Origin: an uncultured Chloroflexota bacterium
GTDB taxonomy: Bacteria; Chloroflexota; Anaerolineae; Caldilineales; Caldilineaceae
DNA: 12,769 nucleotides
Assembly (NCBI GenBank): GCA_903879975.1
Contig: CAIRNL010000007.1
Location: 1-12,769 of the forward strand
Direction: 5' to 3'
A model generated the notes under the pieces. The model searched no databases, had not been told where the DNA came from, and was given only the letters and a program-made list of their open reading frames with translations. The position numbers were made by a program, and so were the translations under genes. The stretch's first letter is position 1. The number at the start of each line of letters is the position of its first letter. Of this stretch, positions 5,649-12,769 are shown piece after piece.

Positions 5649-7178
5649 CTACGCCGGGTAGAGTTCGTCGTACTTCTCGCGCAGATAGGTGAGATAGGGA
5701 CGGGGTGTCAACCCTTGCCCGGTGGTACGCACGAGCAGTTCTTCGGGGCTGAAAGCGCGGCCGTAGCGATAGATCTTGGCCGTGAGCCATTGGCGCAGCG
5801 GAGCATAGTTGCCGGTCGCAAGCTCGTCGTCGAGTCCGAGCACATCGCGCCGAGCGGCCTGCATGAACTGCGCCGACATAACGTTGCCGATCGTATAGGC
5901 AGGGAAAGCGCCGAACTGCGCAGACGACCAGTGGATATCCTGGAGCACGCCCTCCGTATCGGTCGGCGGCACAACGCCCAGATACTCGGCCATCTTGGAT
6001 CGCCAGAGATTGGGCAGGTCTTCGACAGCAATGCTCCCGTCGAGCAGGCCCATTTCGATCTCAACGCGCAGCATGATATGCAGGTTGTAGGTAACCTCGT
6101 CGGCCTCGACACGGATCAGGCTCGGCCGCACTCGGTTGACTGCACGGTAGAAGTGCTCGACGTCGATACCAGCAAGCTGGTCAGGAAAATAGCTCTGCAG
6201 CCGGGCAAAGTGCAATTGCCAGAAGGGGCGGCTGCGGCCGATCTGATTTTCCCACAGGCGCGACTGCGACTCGTGTGTGCCGAAGCTCACGCCGCCCACT
6301 GCGTACTGCCCGAGGAAGTCCGACGTGAGGGCGGTGCGCGTCAGAGCTGGATCGACGCCCTGTTCGTACAACGCATGGCCAGTTTCATGGAAAAGGCCAA
6401 AGACGGCGCCGGGCAGGTAGTTTTCCTGGTAGCGCGTCGTCATGCGCACATCCTGGCGCGTGACGGAGATTTCGAAAGGGTGCGCCGATGCGTCGACCCG
6501 GCCGCGCTGCATGTCGTAGCCAAACTGGCGGGCGATCTCCAGGGCAAAAGCGCGTTGTTGCGCGGCCGGATAGGTGCGGTAGAGGAAATCCGCCGCCACC
6601 GGCTGCCCATCGTCGACGATGTATTTGAGCAGGGATAGGGTGCCGGCCTTGAGTTCGTCAAAGAGCGCGGTGAGCCGCGCGGCAGACATATCTGGCTCGT
6701 ACTGGAGCAGCAGTGCATCGTAGGGATGCGCATCATAGCCGATGGCGTCGGCCAGTTCGCGACTGAGCGCGACCATGGTTTTCAGGTGTGGGGCAAAGCG
6801 GGCGAAGTCATTGGCCGGTTTAGCTTCTTCCCAGACACGCTGGCCCACTGTGCGCTGCACGGCCAGTTCTCCGACCAGGGCAGCCGGCACACGGCGTACG
6901 ATGGTGTATGCTGCGCGCGTGCTCCGCACAGCGCGTACGCGGTAGCTGTCGGCATCCTCGCCGCGCACTTCGGCCTCGGCAGCATCCAGCAAGCGTCCCA
7001 TAGAGTCTGCAGCAAAGCGCTCCTGAAAGAGCCGCGTCAGCGTGGCGAGCTGCTGGCCGCGCGTCCACGAGCCGCCCGGCGGCATCTGCGTGCGCACATC
7101 CCAGGTAAGAATGTTCATCGTGCAGAGCAGATCGTTGAGTTCAGCCACGTAGGCGGCGAAATCAGCATATCCAGACAT
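5649..7178 (-). CDS. M32 family metallocarboxypeptidase (carboxypeptidase Taq)
   Basis: A 509-aa zinc carboxypeptidase that removes C-terminal residues from peptides, with broad specificity except usually for C-terminal Pro. All six motifs of family M32 are present in order: HPF (233-235), DVRMT (243-247), HETGH (264-268, the HExxH zinc site and catalytic Glu), HESQ (302-305), IRVEAD (355-360) and GVLQDIHW (410-417). There is no signal peptide, so it acts in the cytoplasm. The start at 7178 is set by AGGAG 8 nt upstream; an in-frame start at 7223 would add 15 residues and overlap the M20 gene. It is the last gene of the seven-gene minus-strand operon, 5 nt after the M20 stop, with its ribosome site inside the end of that gene. 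With the M20 enzyme it would finish the breakdown of peptides to amino acids. Length and motifs fit the family well. Confidence 0.96.
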   Translation of the reverse strand: MSGYADFAAYVAELNDLLCTMNILTWDVRTQMPPGGSWTRGQQLATLTRLFQERFAADSMGRLLDAAEAEVRGEDADSYRVRAVRSTRAAYTIVRRVPAALVGELAVQRTVGQRVWEEAKPANDFARFAPHLKTMVALSRELADAIGYDAHPYDALLLQYEPDMSAARLTALFDELKAGTLSLLKYIVDDGQPVAADFLYRTYPAAQQRAFALEIARQFGYDMQRGRVDASAHPFEISVTRQDVRMTTRYQENYLPGAVFGLFHETGHALYEQGVDPALTRTALTSDFLGQYAVGGVSFGTHESQSRLWENQIGRSRPFWQLHFARLQSYFPDQLAGIDVEHFYRAVNRVRPSLIRVEADEVTYNLHIMLRVEIEMGLLDGSIAVEDLPNLWRSKMAEYLGVVPPTDTEGVLQDIHWSSAQFGAFPAYTIGNVMSAQFMQAARRDVLGLDDELATGNYAPLRQWLTAKIYRYGRAFSPEELLVRTTGQGLTPRPYLTYLREKYDELYPA

Positions 7179-7183
7179 TGGTC

Positions 7184-8560
7184 TCACTCCTGTATTCCCG
7201 CCATTTCCCAGAATTTCGCCCACGCCAACATCCCCTCTTCCAGCCGCTGCAGGCGGAAAAACTCGTTGGGTGCGTGGAAATCTTCGTCGGCGGTGGAAAA
7301 TGAAAAGAAAACCGTGTAGATACCAAGCAGGCGCTGGAAAAGTTCGCTCACCGGCAGTGTGCCGCCCATGCGCACCCGAACCGGCGCCGTCGCGTACAGG
7401 TCAGCCAGCACCTGGGAGGCAATGTGCAGGCCGACATGCTCGGTGGGGAGTCGATAGGGCAGCGCCTCGTGATGATCGTAGCGAATAGACAAGCGGACGC
7501 CGGGAGGCGTGTGAATTTCCAGGTGCCGTGCAACTTTGGCCGTGATGTCTGCCGGATTCTGGTCGGGCACCAGCCGGCAAGTAATTTTGGCGTGCGCCTC
7601 ATGCGGGATCACAGTCTTGCTGCCCTGGCCCTGATAACCGCCCCACATGCCGTTGACCTCCAACGTCGGGCGCGCCCACATGCGCTCTAGAGTCGTGTAG
7701 CCTGCCTCGCCAAAGGTCGCGGGCGCGCCGGTCTGCGCCAGATAATCTGTACTATCGAAGGGCAGAAGCGCCAGCGCCGCGCGCTCGGCGTCTGTGAGGT
7801 CGACCACATCATCGTAGAAGCCAGCCACAGCGACACGACCATCGGGCGCGTGTAGGCCGGCGACGAGTTCGGCCATGGCATGCAGCGCGTTGGCAACGGC
7901 GCCGCCGTGCCGGCCCGAATGCAGGTCCTTGGCTGCGCCAGTCAGCGTGAACTCCAGGCCAGCCATACCGCGGCTCGCCACGGTGATCGACGGCAGATCG
8001 ACACGCCACATTGCGCCATCCGCTGACAGGACGTAGTCAGCTGCCAGAAGCTCTTTGTGGGCGGCGATAAACGGCTCCAGGCTTGGGCTACCGATCTCCT
8101 CCTCGCCCTCAAAGAGGAATTTGACGTTGATGGGCAGGCGCTCTTCAGTTGCCAGAAACGCCTCAGCGACCTTGATCGGGATCAGCATCGGTCCCTTGTC
8201 ATCGGAAACGCCGCGAGCGTAGAGGCGCCCCTCGCGAATCTGTGGTTCGAAGGGTGGATTCTGCCAAGCGTCGAGCGGGTCCGGCGGCTGAACGTCGTAG
8301 TGGCCGTAGACAAGCAGTGTGGGCGCGCCCAGTGCGTCGAGCCATTCGCCATAGACTACTGGGTGGCGCGCTGTCGGTAGAATCTGCACCTTCCGGATGC
8401 CAGCGTTCTCCAGATGGACGGCCACCCACTTTGCCGCTGCTGACATGCCATCAGCATAGGCAGAATCGGTGCTAACGCTTGGGATACCAGCAAACTCAAT
8501 CAACTCAGCGACGATGCGCTCCTGGTGAGCACGCAGATAGTCAGTGACGGACGCAGCCAT
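7184..8560 (-). CDS. M20 family dipeptidase / metallohydrolase
   Basis: A 458-aa di-zinc hydrolase of family M20 that cleaves dipeptides or related amides. The metal and catalytic residues are all visible: YGHYDVQPPDP (85-95; His87 ligand, Asp89 modulating), GVSDDKGP (117-124; bridging Asp), FEGEEEIGS (150-158; general-base and ligand Glu), SADGAM (179-184; Asp181) and the C-terminal DFHAPNEFF (427-435; His429). The lid domain carries the LHSGRHGG segment (213-220) typical of the CNDP/dipeptidase branch. There is no signal peptide, so it is cytoplasmic. AGGAG lies 5 nt before the ATG at 8560. The SDR gene upstream ends 8 nt earlier, and the M32 gene starts 5 nt after its stop, so it is firmly inside the operon. 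The exact substrate (dipeptide, beta-Ala dipeptide, N-acyl or N-carbamoyl amino acid) is not decided by the sequence. Confidence 0.94.
   Translation of the reverse strand: MAASVTDYLRAHQERIVAELIEFAGIPSVSTDSAYADGMSAAAKWVAVHLENAGIRKVQILPTARHPVVYGEWLDALGAPTLLVYGHYDVQPPDPLDAWQNPPFEPQIREGRLYARGVSDDKGPMLIPIKVAEAFLATEERLPINVKFLFEGEEEIGSPSLEPFIAAHKELLAADYVLSADGAMWRVDLPSITVASRGMAGLEFTLTGAAKDLHSGRHGGAVANALHAMAELVAGLHAPDGRVAVAGFYDDVVDLTDAERAALALLPFDSTDYLAQTGAPATFGEAGYTTLERMWARPTLEVNGMWGGYQGQGSKTVIPHEAHAKITCRLVPDQNPADITAKVARHLEIHTPPGVRLSIRYDHHEALPYRLPTEHVGLHIASQVLADLYATAPVRVRMGGTLPVSELFQRLLGIYTVFFSFSTADEDFHAPNEFFRLQRLEEGMLAWAKFWEMAGIQE
7187..7191 (-). promoter_or_regulatory. Ribosome binding site of the M32 gene
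   Basis: AGGAG lies within the last codons of the M20 gene, 8 nt before the ATG at 7178. It decides the start and shows close translational packing of the two peptidase genes. Confidence 0.8.
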
Positions 8561-8568
8561 GTCGTCTC

Positions 8569-9342
8569 CTACTTGCCGCCGTCAATGGAGAGCACCTGTC
8601 CGCTGATCCAGCCTGCGTACTCGGAGGCAAAAAAGAGCGCGCCATAGGCGATATCTTCGGGCTGGCCCAGCCGCTGCAATGCGATGCGGGCGACGAGTTC
8701 CTTCTGGCCTTCCTCGCCATACGACTGCCACTGCTTTTCCGTCGCCGGATTCGAGCGCACAAAGCCCGGGGCAATATTGTTGACCGTGATTTTGTACGGC
8801 CCCAACTCGTGGCAGAGTTGGCGCGTCAGGTTGATCTGGCCAGCCTTGGCTGCGGCGTAGGACTGAATGCCGGTCAAACTGGCGCCTAGACCCGCCCCAC
8901 TGGAAATGTTGATGATGCGACCCGATCGCGCGGCTTTCATGCCCGGCGCGACGGCCTGTGCGAAGAAGAATGCAGCGCTCAGATTGACGGCGATGATGCT
9001 ATTCCACTGCTCCACGGTCACCTCCTCGAGCGGCTGACCCACCTGTCCCAGGACGCCGCCCGCGTTGTTGACGAGCACGTCGATATGGCCGGACGGAGCA
9101 CTTGCCTCCGCCTCACGCACGAAGGCATAGACGGCGTCTCGATCCGTCACATCGACCCAGCGCACGGCACAACGCCCGCCTGCGGCCACACACAGGTGTT
9201 GCGTCTCGGCCAGTTCGTCGGCAAGAACGTCACACGCCCAGACATTGCCACCGTGCTGCGCAAAGGCGACCGCGATCGCCCGACCGAAGCCATGTGCTGC
9301 ACCAGTAACGACGATCGTTTTGTCGGTAAACTCAATATTCAT
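8569..9342 (-). CDS. SDR family NAD(P)-dependent oxidoreductase
   Basis: A 257-aa classical short-chain dehydrogenase. The cofactor loop is TGAAHGFG (13-20). Asp38 at the end of the second strand suggests a preference for NAD over NADP. NNAG is at 92-95, and the catalytic set is Asn120, Ser148, Tyr162 and Lys166 (SYAAAK). The C-terminus ends in the common SGQVLSIDGGK. Such enzymes oxidise a secondary alcohol or reduce a ketone; many are annotated as FabG-like, but no fatty-acid synthesis gene is near and a catabolic role is more likely here. The ATG at 9342 has AGGAGA at 9351-9356. The gap to the amidase stop upstream is 67 nt, the largest in the operon, with no terminator. The stop overlaps the ribosome-site region of the M20 gene. 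Family certain, substrate unknown. Confidence 0.93.
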   Translation of the reverse strand: MNIEFTDKTIVVTGAAHGFGRAIAVAFAQHGGNVWACDVLADELAETQHLCVAAGGRCAVRWVDVTDRDAVYAFVREAEASAPSGHIDVLVNNAGGVLGQVGQPLEEVTVEQWNSIIAVNLSAAFFFAQAVAPGMKAARSGRIINISSGAGLGASLTGIQSYAAAKAGQINLTRQLCHELGPYKITVNNIAPGFVRSNPATEKQWQSYGEEGQKELVARIALQRLGQPEDIAYGALFFASEYAGWISGQVLSIDGGK

Positions 9343-9409
9343 GATAAGCCTCTCCTCACACCGAGAACCTTCTGATCCAGTCTGGGGAAATCAAAATTTA
9401 CACCTCAGA

Positions 9410-10771
9410 TCAGCGAATCCCCACCGGCTGCTTCCCAATCTCTTCTGGACGCAGCGCCTCAAACGCTGCACCAATGCGCAGAGCCAGCCTATCGGCGCCT
9501 GGACGCGCCACAATCTGCAAGCCGAGGGGTAGATTGCCGGGGCCAAAGCCGCAGTTGACCGTGAGTGCGGGCAGGCCAGTAAGATTGTAGAGACCTGTGC
9601 GCCTGCCCTCTGCTGCCCCTTCATCATCGGTGATGGCCGGATCTTTGTGCGGAGCAACCCATGGCGCCGTAGGCGAAAGAATTGCGTCAGCGCCAGCCAG
9701 CAGGTCGAGCATCTGGCGAGTCAGATAGCGCCGGTATTGCTGTGCGCGCACGTATGCCAGCGCCGGCACGGTGAAGCCAAGTTCAATCTGCAGCCGTGTT
9801 AGCGGGGCGTATTTCTCTGGACATTCCTTGATCCAGCGGCTGTGAATGGCGCTCGCCTCCGGACCCAGGACTGGGAAGATCGCATCCTCGCTCCGCGCGA
9901 GGTCAGGAATCGACGCACGGGTAAGCGTAGCACCAGCGCGCTGGAACGTGGCGCAAGCCTCCGCGAAGGCATCGATGGCTGCGGGTTCCATGTCATCCCC
10001 GCTGCGATGATTGGACAGGACGACCAGTCGGCGCCCGCGCAAATCCAGCGCATCGAGCGGACGCGGTGGGCGTGCCAGCAGGGCGTCGAGCAGGAGGGCT
10101 GAATCAGCGCTCGTGCGTGCGATTGGGCCAGCGTGATCCAACGACCACGAAAGTGGGAAGATACCCTCCAGAGAGACGCAGCCATACGTTGGCTTGAGTC
10201 CAGCGACACCGCAATAGGCAGCAGGGATGCGGATCGAACCGCCGGTGTCTGTACCGACTGCGGCATAACACAAGCCCGCTGCAACCGCCGCCGCAGAGCC
10301 ACCGCTAGATCCGCCTGCTGTGCGCGCCAAGTCCCACGGGTTCCACGCAGGCCCATAGTCAGAATGGACGATGCCGTAGGCAAACTCCAACATGTTGGTC
10401 TTGCCCACGATCACTGCGCCGGCGTCCTGCAGGTGTCGAACGATGACGGCGTCGGCAACGGGCACATGGTCGGCAAGAATGCGCGCGCCGCAGGTTGTAC
10501 GGATGCCCGCCGTATCGACGAGGTCCTTGAGTGCAATGGGGATGCCGTGGAGCAGACCGCGATCGTGGCCTGCGTGCAGTTCGGCCTCAGCACGACGCGC
10601 GGCGGTCAGCGCATGCTCGGCAGTCACCGTAATGAAGGCGTTGAGCGATGGATTCAACGCCTCAATGCGCGCCAGCACCGCCTTCGTCACCTCGACCGGC
10701 GAGAGGGATCGATTGCGGTAGCACGCCGCAATCTGCGGAATCGAGACAAAGCAGATATCGTCATTCACCAT
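9410..10771 (-). CDS. Amidase-signature family hydrolase
   Basis: A 453-aa cytoplasmic amidase of the Ser-cisSer-Lys family, hydrolysing a carboxamide to acid and ammonia or amine. The triad is visible: Lys82 in PIALKDLVDTAG, cis-Ser155 in TAGGSSGGSA, and nucleophile Ser179 in GTDTGGSIRIPAAYCG. The N-terminal part (LSPVEVTKAVLARIEALNP) and GLKPTYG after the active site are like GatA and AtzE. It is probably not the GatA of transamidosome GatCAB, because no gatB is in the operon and neighbours are catabolic. The ATG at 10771 has GAGGG 5 nt upstream and lies 11 nt inside the preceding 78-aa gene, a sign of translational coupling and often of a physical partnership. Other substrates (indoleacetamide, allophanate, carboxybiuret, aryl or aliphatic amides) are possible; the sequence does not decide. 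Confidence 0.92.
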   Translation of the reverse strand: MVNDDICFVSIPQIAACYRNRSLSPVEVTKAVLARIEALNPSLNAFITVTAEHALTAARRAEAELHAGHDRGLLHGIPIALKDLVDTAGIRTTCGARILADHVPVADAVIVRHLQDAGAVIVGKTNMLEFAYGIVHSDYGPAWNPWDLARTAGGSSGGSAAAVAAGLCYAAVGTDTGGSIRIPAAYCGVAGLKPTYGCVSLEGIFPLSWSLDHAGPIARTSADSALLLDALLARPPRPLDALDLRGRRLVVLSNHRSGDDMEPAAIDAFAEACATFQRAGATLTRASIPDLARSEDAIFPVLGPEASAIHSRWIKECPEKYAPLTRLQIELGFTVPALAYVRAQQYRRYLTRQMLDLLAGADAILSPTAPWVAPHKDPAITDDEGAAEGRRTGLYNLTGLPALTVNCGFGPGNLPLGLQIVARPGADRLALRIGAAFEALRPEEIGKQPVGIR

Positions 10772-10997
10772 CGTCGCCCTCGACTTCCACCGGCATAAAG
10801 GGCGCCCAGGGCAGGCCGACGGTGGGCAGCACGCCCAATTCCAGTGCAGCGAGCGCCTCGTCGCCGGCTAGAACTCCGGCCACAAAGGGTGCCAGTTCAG
10901 CGGCGCGCTCCGGCGCAAGGATCAACCCATTCAGCGCGGCAAGCAAGCAAACGGTGTCGGCGTCAATCGCCCGTGGGAACTCACGTGTGCCGGCCAT
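10761..10997 (-). CDS. Small GatC/AtzG-like protein, putative amidase partner
   Basis: A 78-aa acidic protein. Its middle part (ALNGLILAPERAAELAPFVA, 21-40) has the helix-PER-helix pattern seen in GatC and in AtzG-type (DUF4089-like) small subunits, followed by a short acidic tail with PWAPFMPVEV (63-72). In those families the small protein wraps around the amidase and stabilises it; AtzG does so for the amidase AtzE. Here the gene overlaps the amidase start by 11 nt and begins with a TGATG overlap to the dehydrogenase gene upstream, so all three are probably translated together. The ribosome site is weak (GGTGGTG), consistent with coupling. The gene is real on grounds of packing and length; the subunit role is inference from pattern and position, not from a search. 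It could also be an unrelated small protein. Confidence 0.7.
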   Translation of the reverse strand: MAGTREFPRAIDADTVCLLAALNGLILAPERAAELAPFVAGVLAGDEALAALELGVLPTVGLPWAPFMPVEVEGDDGE

Positions 10998-12007
10998 CAG
11001 AGCAACACCACCAGTTCAGCGAGATTGGCCGTCTGTAGCATGCGCCGGCCCTCTTCGATGTCGTGGATCAGTTCGATCAGCCGCGCCGTAAGCGGTGTCG
11101 ACACACCCAGCTGCATACCGATTGCAACGATCGGGCCCAGCTGAGCGTCGACTTCGGTGCGGCGCTTGCGCACGGCCAGATCACGCCAGATGCCGCTGTG
11201 TGTCTTGGCCGATCTGCGATTGAAGACAACCATCTCCTGAAGCGAGCGCACGGACTCCTCACGCGACGTGTCCGGTAGAAAGGCCAGAGGATCGAAGCCA
11301 TTAAACCCTTGCGGGGTGACGCCACTGGCGACAGCGACACGCATCACCTCCTGCGCCAGGGCGATGTAGACGGCGTGGTATGCGGGTTCGGCCAGGCAAT
11401 CAGCGATGGCGTCATTGGTGACAGCCGTGGCAAAGAGCTGGGCGCCGTAGGCCAGTTTGCCCCACAGATAACCCCAGATATTATCGGTGACGACGGCGTT
11501 CGGCTCAAAGGCCAGCAGCGCTCTATGCAGCGCGCCAATACGCTCCGTGTAGCGCCCATCCAGTTCACCCAGCACCACAGCGCCGCGGCCTGCATAGAGC
11601 ACCAGACCCGGTTCCAGGTAGTCGGCGCCGAAATTGACAAAAGCACCGATCGTGCGCTGCCGCCCAACGACGCCGGCGATGACCCGCTCATTGAGGCCGT
11701 TCTGCAGCGAGACGACATAGCCATCAGCCGTCAGATGCGGAGCCAGTGCGTGCACAGCGCCCTCCGTGTCCTGCGCCTTGACACAAAGCAAGATCTGCTC
11801 GAACTGTCCCGTCACAGCATCCGGTGTAACGGCTTTCGCCTCAACCGTGAATTGATCGATAGGTCCCGTAATGGAAAGGCCGGTACGAATGATGGTGTCG
11901 ACATGATCCACTGCACGATCGACAAAGACAATCTCGTGGCCGGCGCGCACCAGGTATGCACCGATGGCGCCACCAATAGCGCCCGCACCCCAGACAAGCA
12001 TGCGCAT
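10997..12007 (-). CDS. Ketopantoate reductase (PanE/ApbA) family dehydrogenase
   Basis: A 336-aa NAD(P)-dependent dehydrogenase of the 2-dehydropantoate 2-reductase family, which reduces a 2-oxo acid to a 2-hydroxy acid. The Rossmann loop is GAGAIGG (7-13). Family positions follow in order: CVKAQDT (75-81), SLQNGLN (100-106, the Asn), YLWGKLAY (180-187, catalytic Lys184), THSGIWRDL (269-277, Ser271) and RRTEVDAQLG (282-291, Glu285). The start ATG at 12007 comes 2 nt after the creatininase stop; a second ATG at 12001 is two codons on. An upstream start at 12064 is rejected because it lies inside the creatininase gene and adds residues before the nucleotide-binding strand. PanE acts in coenzyme A synthesis, but no other pantothenate gene is near, and paralogues in catabolic operons often use other 2-oxo acids. 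Family certain, pantoate role doubtful. Confidence 0.9.
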   Translation of the reverse strand: MRMLVWGAGAIGGAIGAYLVRAGHEIVFVDRAVDHVDTIIRTGLSITGPIDQFTVEAKAVTPDAVTGQFEQILLCVKAQDTEGAVHALAPHLTADGYVVSLQNGLNERVIAGVVGRQRTIGAFVNFGADYLEPGLVLYAGRGAVVLGELDGRYTERIGALHRALLAFEPNAVVTDNIWGYLWGKLAYGAQLFATAVTNDAIADCLAEPAYHAVYIALAQEVMRVAVASGVTPQGFNGFDPLAFLPDTSREESVRSLQEMVVFNRRSAKTHSGIWRDLAVRKRRTEVDAQLGPIVAIGMQLGVSTPLTARLIELIHDIEEGRRMLQTANLAELVVLL

Positions 12008-12009
12008 GG

Positions 12010-12711
12010 TCAATCCCAGCCTTCGGTAATCAGGGCGCGCGTTTCGGTGATCGCTACGGCCCACAAAGCCAGCATCTCGTCATCGGAGCGCTGGTAGTAG
12101 CCACCGTAGTTGCCGTCACCGTAGAAGGAGCGCATCTCGTCACCCACCAACCGTGCACGTCTCACCCGTTCTGGCACAATTTTCTGCGCATCCGGCAGCA
12201 TCACACCAGGGAGGCGCGTCCAGGGAAAGTTTTCCATCCAAGACGCGTGGCTGCCGATGGGGTCTATTTCCTGTACCTTGGCCCAGGTTGCCGGTGCGTT
12301 CCACCAGTTGTGGAATTTCACCCGCGTGCCGGGATGATCCGCCATCCACTCGGTCGCCAGGGCGTCAGCCGGGCTGTTGCCACCGTGGCCGTTGACGATA
12401 AGAATGCGCCGGAAGCCCATTTGGTAGAAGCTGTCCAAGATGTCCCGCACCAGGCGTACATAGGTCTCGATGCGCAGCGTGACGGTGCCGGGATAAGATT
12501 GGAAATAGGGGGTCAGCCCGTAACTCACAACCGGAAAGACGGGCACACCGAGCGGTTCAGCGGCATCCTCGGCCACACGTGCGGCCAGGATACTGTCGAC
12601 GCTCAGGCTCAGGTAGGCATGTTGCTCGGTGCTGCCCAGCGGCAAGACGGCACGGTCATCGCCCTTGAGGTATTCTTCAACCTGCATCCAGTTCATGTCG
12701 GCAATGCGCAT
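12010..12711 (-). CDS. Creatininase family amidohydrolase
   Basis: A 233-aa metal-dependent amidohydrolase of the creatininase superfamily, whose members open cyclic amides such as creatinine or remove formyl groups. The N-terminal metal motif is LPLGSTEQHAYL (23-34; Glu29 and His31), with Asp39 in the following VDS. VNGHGGNSPAD (106-116) provides His109. GSHASWMEN (153-161) stands where many relatives have HAGE-x-ETS; Glu160 may be the remaining ligand. Length is close to the family norm (about 230-260). The start has a strong site, AGGAGG, 6 nt upstream at 12718-12723. It is the first gene of the minus-strand operon in this window and stops 2 nt before the dehydrogenase. Creatininase itself is one option; context suggests a lactam or cyclic imide, without proof. 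Confidence 0.9.
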   Translation of the reverse strand: MRIADMNWMQVEEYLKGDDRAVLPLGSTEQHAYLSLSVDSILAARVAEDAAEPLGVPVFPVVSYGLTPYFQSYPGTVTLRIETYVRLVRDILDSFYQMGFRRILIVNGHGGNSPADALATEWMADHPGTRVKFHNWWNAPATWAKVQEIDPIGSHASWMENFPWTRLPGVMLPDAQKIVPERVRRARLVGDEMRSFYGDGNYGGYYQRSDDEMLALWAVAITETRALITEGWD

Positions 12712-12769
12712 GGTTCCCCTCCTTTTCTAAGATAGATGAAGCAGATATGGGCACACGGATCGGTACCCA
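12712..12769 (-). promoter_or_regulatory. Upstream region of the seven-gene operon
   Basis: It holds the near-perfect Shine-Dalgarno AGGAGG (12718-12723). No convincing -35/-10 pair is visible in the remaining 46 bases, so the promoter, or further operon genes, may lie beyond the right edge. Confidence 0.5.

Noticed and set aside
5715..6638. 307-codon + strand open frame
   Set aside because: It lies antisense to the M32 gene, whose six family motifs are intact; no ribosome site or family pattern.
9410..10771. Amidase as GatA of the Glu-tRNA amidotransferase
   Set aside because: No gatB is present and neighbours are catabolic; the small upstream gene resembles GatC but fits AtzG-type partners equally well.

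Overview
This GC-rich window (near 60% by eye) carries ten genes and the 3' end of an eleventh. It reads like a chromosomal segment of a Chloroflexota bacterium. The support is indirect: Thr-Pro-rich lipoprotein linkers, a bacterial SH3b surface protein, a cysteine-free L33 and the protein styles in general. No rRNA or other phylogenetic marker is present, so the assignment is inference. I see no phage, transposon, CRISPR or tRNA.

Left part (1-1688), all on +. First comes the 3' end of an RmlC-type cupin (dTDP-4-dehydrorhamnose 3,5-epimerase family). Then mtnP (methylthioadenosine phosphorylase), 43 nt downstream and probably co-transcribed. rpmG (ribosomal protein L33) follows as a free-standing unit, with a sigma70-like promoter overlapped by a perfect inverted repeat and a textbook terminator.

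Middle part (1689-5648). Two exported low-complexity proteins face each other across a strong hairpin terminator. One is a 586-aa secreted protein with two homologous cysteine-containing repeats, an SH3b domain and an Ala/Pro-rich linker (+). The other is a 291-aa lipoprotein with a TPTP linker (-). Each linker contains an exact in-frame tandem duplication. A GNAT acetyltransferase (+) is transcribed divergently from the lipoprotein.

Right part (5649-12711), all on -. Seven tightly packed genes look like one operon, transcribed right to left: creatininase-family amidohydrolase, ketopantoate-reductase-like dehydrogenase, a 78-aa GatC/AtzG-like small protein, an amidase-signature hydrolase, an SDR dehydrogenase, an M20 metallopeptidase and an M32 carboxypeptidase. 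Five of the six junctions overlap or are separated by 8 nt or less; the sixth gap is 67 nt. The set combines C-N bond hydrolases (cyclic or linear amides, peptides) with two NAD(P)-dependent oxidoreductases. This suggests a catabolic pathway for an amide or peptide-like compound whose substrate cannot be read from the sequence. The most interesting point is the small protein overlapping the amidase start: it resembles GatC/AtzG subunits, and no GatB gene is near.
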